A DNA stretch of 12,534 bases from Puniceicoccales bacterium. GTDB taxonomy: Bacteria > Verrucomicrobiota > Verrucomicrobiae > Opitutales > LL51. The notes under the pieces are model-generated. The model was given only the letters and a program-made list of their open reading frames with translations. It had not been told where the DNA came from and did not search any database. Position 1 is the first letter of the stretch. Every line of letters begins with the position of its first letter. Below are positions 11,968-12,534 of this stretch, piece by piece. The position numbers were made by a program, and so were the translations under genes. The stretch spans positions 1-12,534 of the forward strand of contig JAIRLG010000003.1 of assembly GCA_031259625.1 (NCBI GenBank). Reading direction: 5' to 3'.

Positions 11968-12534
11968 ATGGCGGGAAATGAAAGTCGATACCGTTTTTCC
12001 GGAGCTTATCTCGCGACGGCCCTGTGCCTCGGTGCCTGTACCCATCAGGAATTTAAAGGGGATGTCCCGAGAACCTGCCCTCCCGCGCTGCGCTTCCTGC
12101 ACCCGCTGCCGGGTCTGGCGGGCGAACATCATCCCGTTTCTTCGGATGGGCCTCATTCTGTTCTTCCGGAGTGTCCGGCGGAAGGGGGAGCTGCGATTCC
12201 GAAAGGGGGAGCTGTGGTCCCGGAGGAGGGAAGCGCAGCTCGGGAATTTTCTGACGGCGGAGCTCTGGACATCTACGGTGTGGTCGACCAGGCCCTGCGC
12301 CACCACCCTTCGACCCGGAAGCTGTGGGCCCGTTCGCGCTCGCTAGCCGCCCAGCGGGGGAAGGCCCGGAGCGCGTTCTATCCGCAGCTGAAAGCGGGGA
12401 TCTGGGCCGCCGAGGCGGAGCAGCCGGCCGTCGTCGGCGAGACTGCCCAACGGCAGCGGCAGACGCTTTTCTACCCCCAGCTGGAGCTGATGTATTCGCT
12501 GTTTCAGTTCGGAAAAGACGAGGCATCGGTGCGG
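11968..12534 (+). CDS. TolC-family outer-membrane lipoprotein (5' part, runs off window)
   Basis: An open frame from ATG 11968 to the window edge, 189 codons with no stop. The N-terminus MAGNESRYRFSGAYLATALC continues as LGAC, giving a lipoprotein signal peptide with lipobox LGAC and Cys at 24. A Pro/Gly-rich linker of about 70 residues follows, including three related short repeats (PAEGGAA, PKGGAV, PEEGSA). From about residue 100 the TolC/OEP pattern appears: LDIYGVVDQALRHHPSTRKL, then a helix ending KARSAFYPQLKAG, then PQLELMYSLFQFGKDEA. TolC-type channels serve type I secretion or efflux. No good Shine-Dalgarno is seen, and an in-frame TAA at 11917-11919 limits upstream starts. It is separated from the T3SS operon by 320 bases and is probably a different transcription unit. 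Confidence 0.82.
   Translation, partial: MAGNESRYRFSGAYLATALCLGACTHQEFKGDVPRTCPPALRFLHPLPGLAGEHHPVSSDGPHSVLPECPAEGGAAIPKGGAVVPEEGSAAREFSDGGALDIYGVVDQALRHHPSTRKLWARSRSLAAQRGKARSAFYPQLKAGIWAAEAEQPAVVGETAQRQRQTLFYPQLELMYSLFQFGKDEASVR

Overview
The window is a type III secretion system (T3SS) locus of a Gram-negative bacterium with GC-rich coding sequence. The proteins look most like the Ysc and chlamydial branches of the injectisome family: an FHA-bearing SctD, a YscE/YscG-type needle chaperone pair, and a SycN/YscX pair next to a YopN-TyeA-like gatekeeper. The sequence does not fix the taxon. A PVC-group bacterium or a deltaproteobacterium with a Ysc-type system would both fit; this is inference only.

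Layout: (1) Positions 1-82 hold the possible 3' end of an unidentified gene. (2) Positions 83-538 are non-coding and carry two large nested inverted repeats (elements A and B), then a short degenerate direct repeat. (3) On the minus strand, read right to left, lie the gatekeeper sctW (2818-1478), a SycN-like chaperone (1384-1007) and a YscX-like gene (943-539). This is the Yersinia order yopN/tyeA-sycN-yscX, but no yscY or yscV follows. (4) A roughly 135-base AT-rich divergent promoter region lies at 2819-2952. (5) On the plus strand is a long tightly packed operon: sctD, yscE-like, sctF (needle), sctG, sctI (inner rod), sctJ (lipoprotein ring), sctK, sctL, sctN (ATPase), sctO, sctP (needle-length ruler). 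It reads like Yersinia virC followed directly by virB. (6) Positions 11648-11967 are non-coding and hold nested inverted repeat C and a second degenerate direct repeat. (7) From 11968 to the window edge is the 5' part of a TolC-family outer-membrane lipoprotein gene, open at the right end.

The genes form two modules. D/E/F/G/I/J build the inner-membrane rings, needle and rod with their chaperones. K/L/N/O/P form the cytoplasmic sorting platform, ATPase, stalk and ruler. The divergent W/SycN/X group controls the timing of export. The outer-membrane secretin (SctC), SctQ, the export gate (SctR-SctV) and the translocators are not in this window.

The most unusual signal is not protein-coding. 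Elements A, B and C differ in sequence but share one architecture: a perfect or near-perfect outer stem of 12-16 bp enclosing exactly three adjacent hairpins, mostly with 3-nt loops, so the strand can fold as a cloverleaf. A fourth copy, D, between sctJ and sctK, is 70/73 identical to the left part of C. It lacks the third arm, and the loop of its second arm is the reverse complement of the one in C. All lie 3' of T3SS genes. Most of the longer gaps in this locus also contain their own short degenerate direct repeat.
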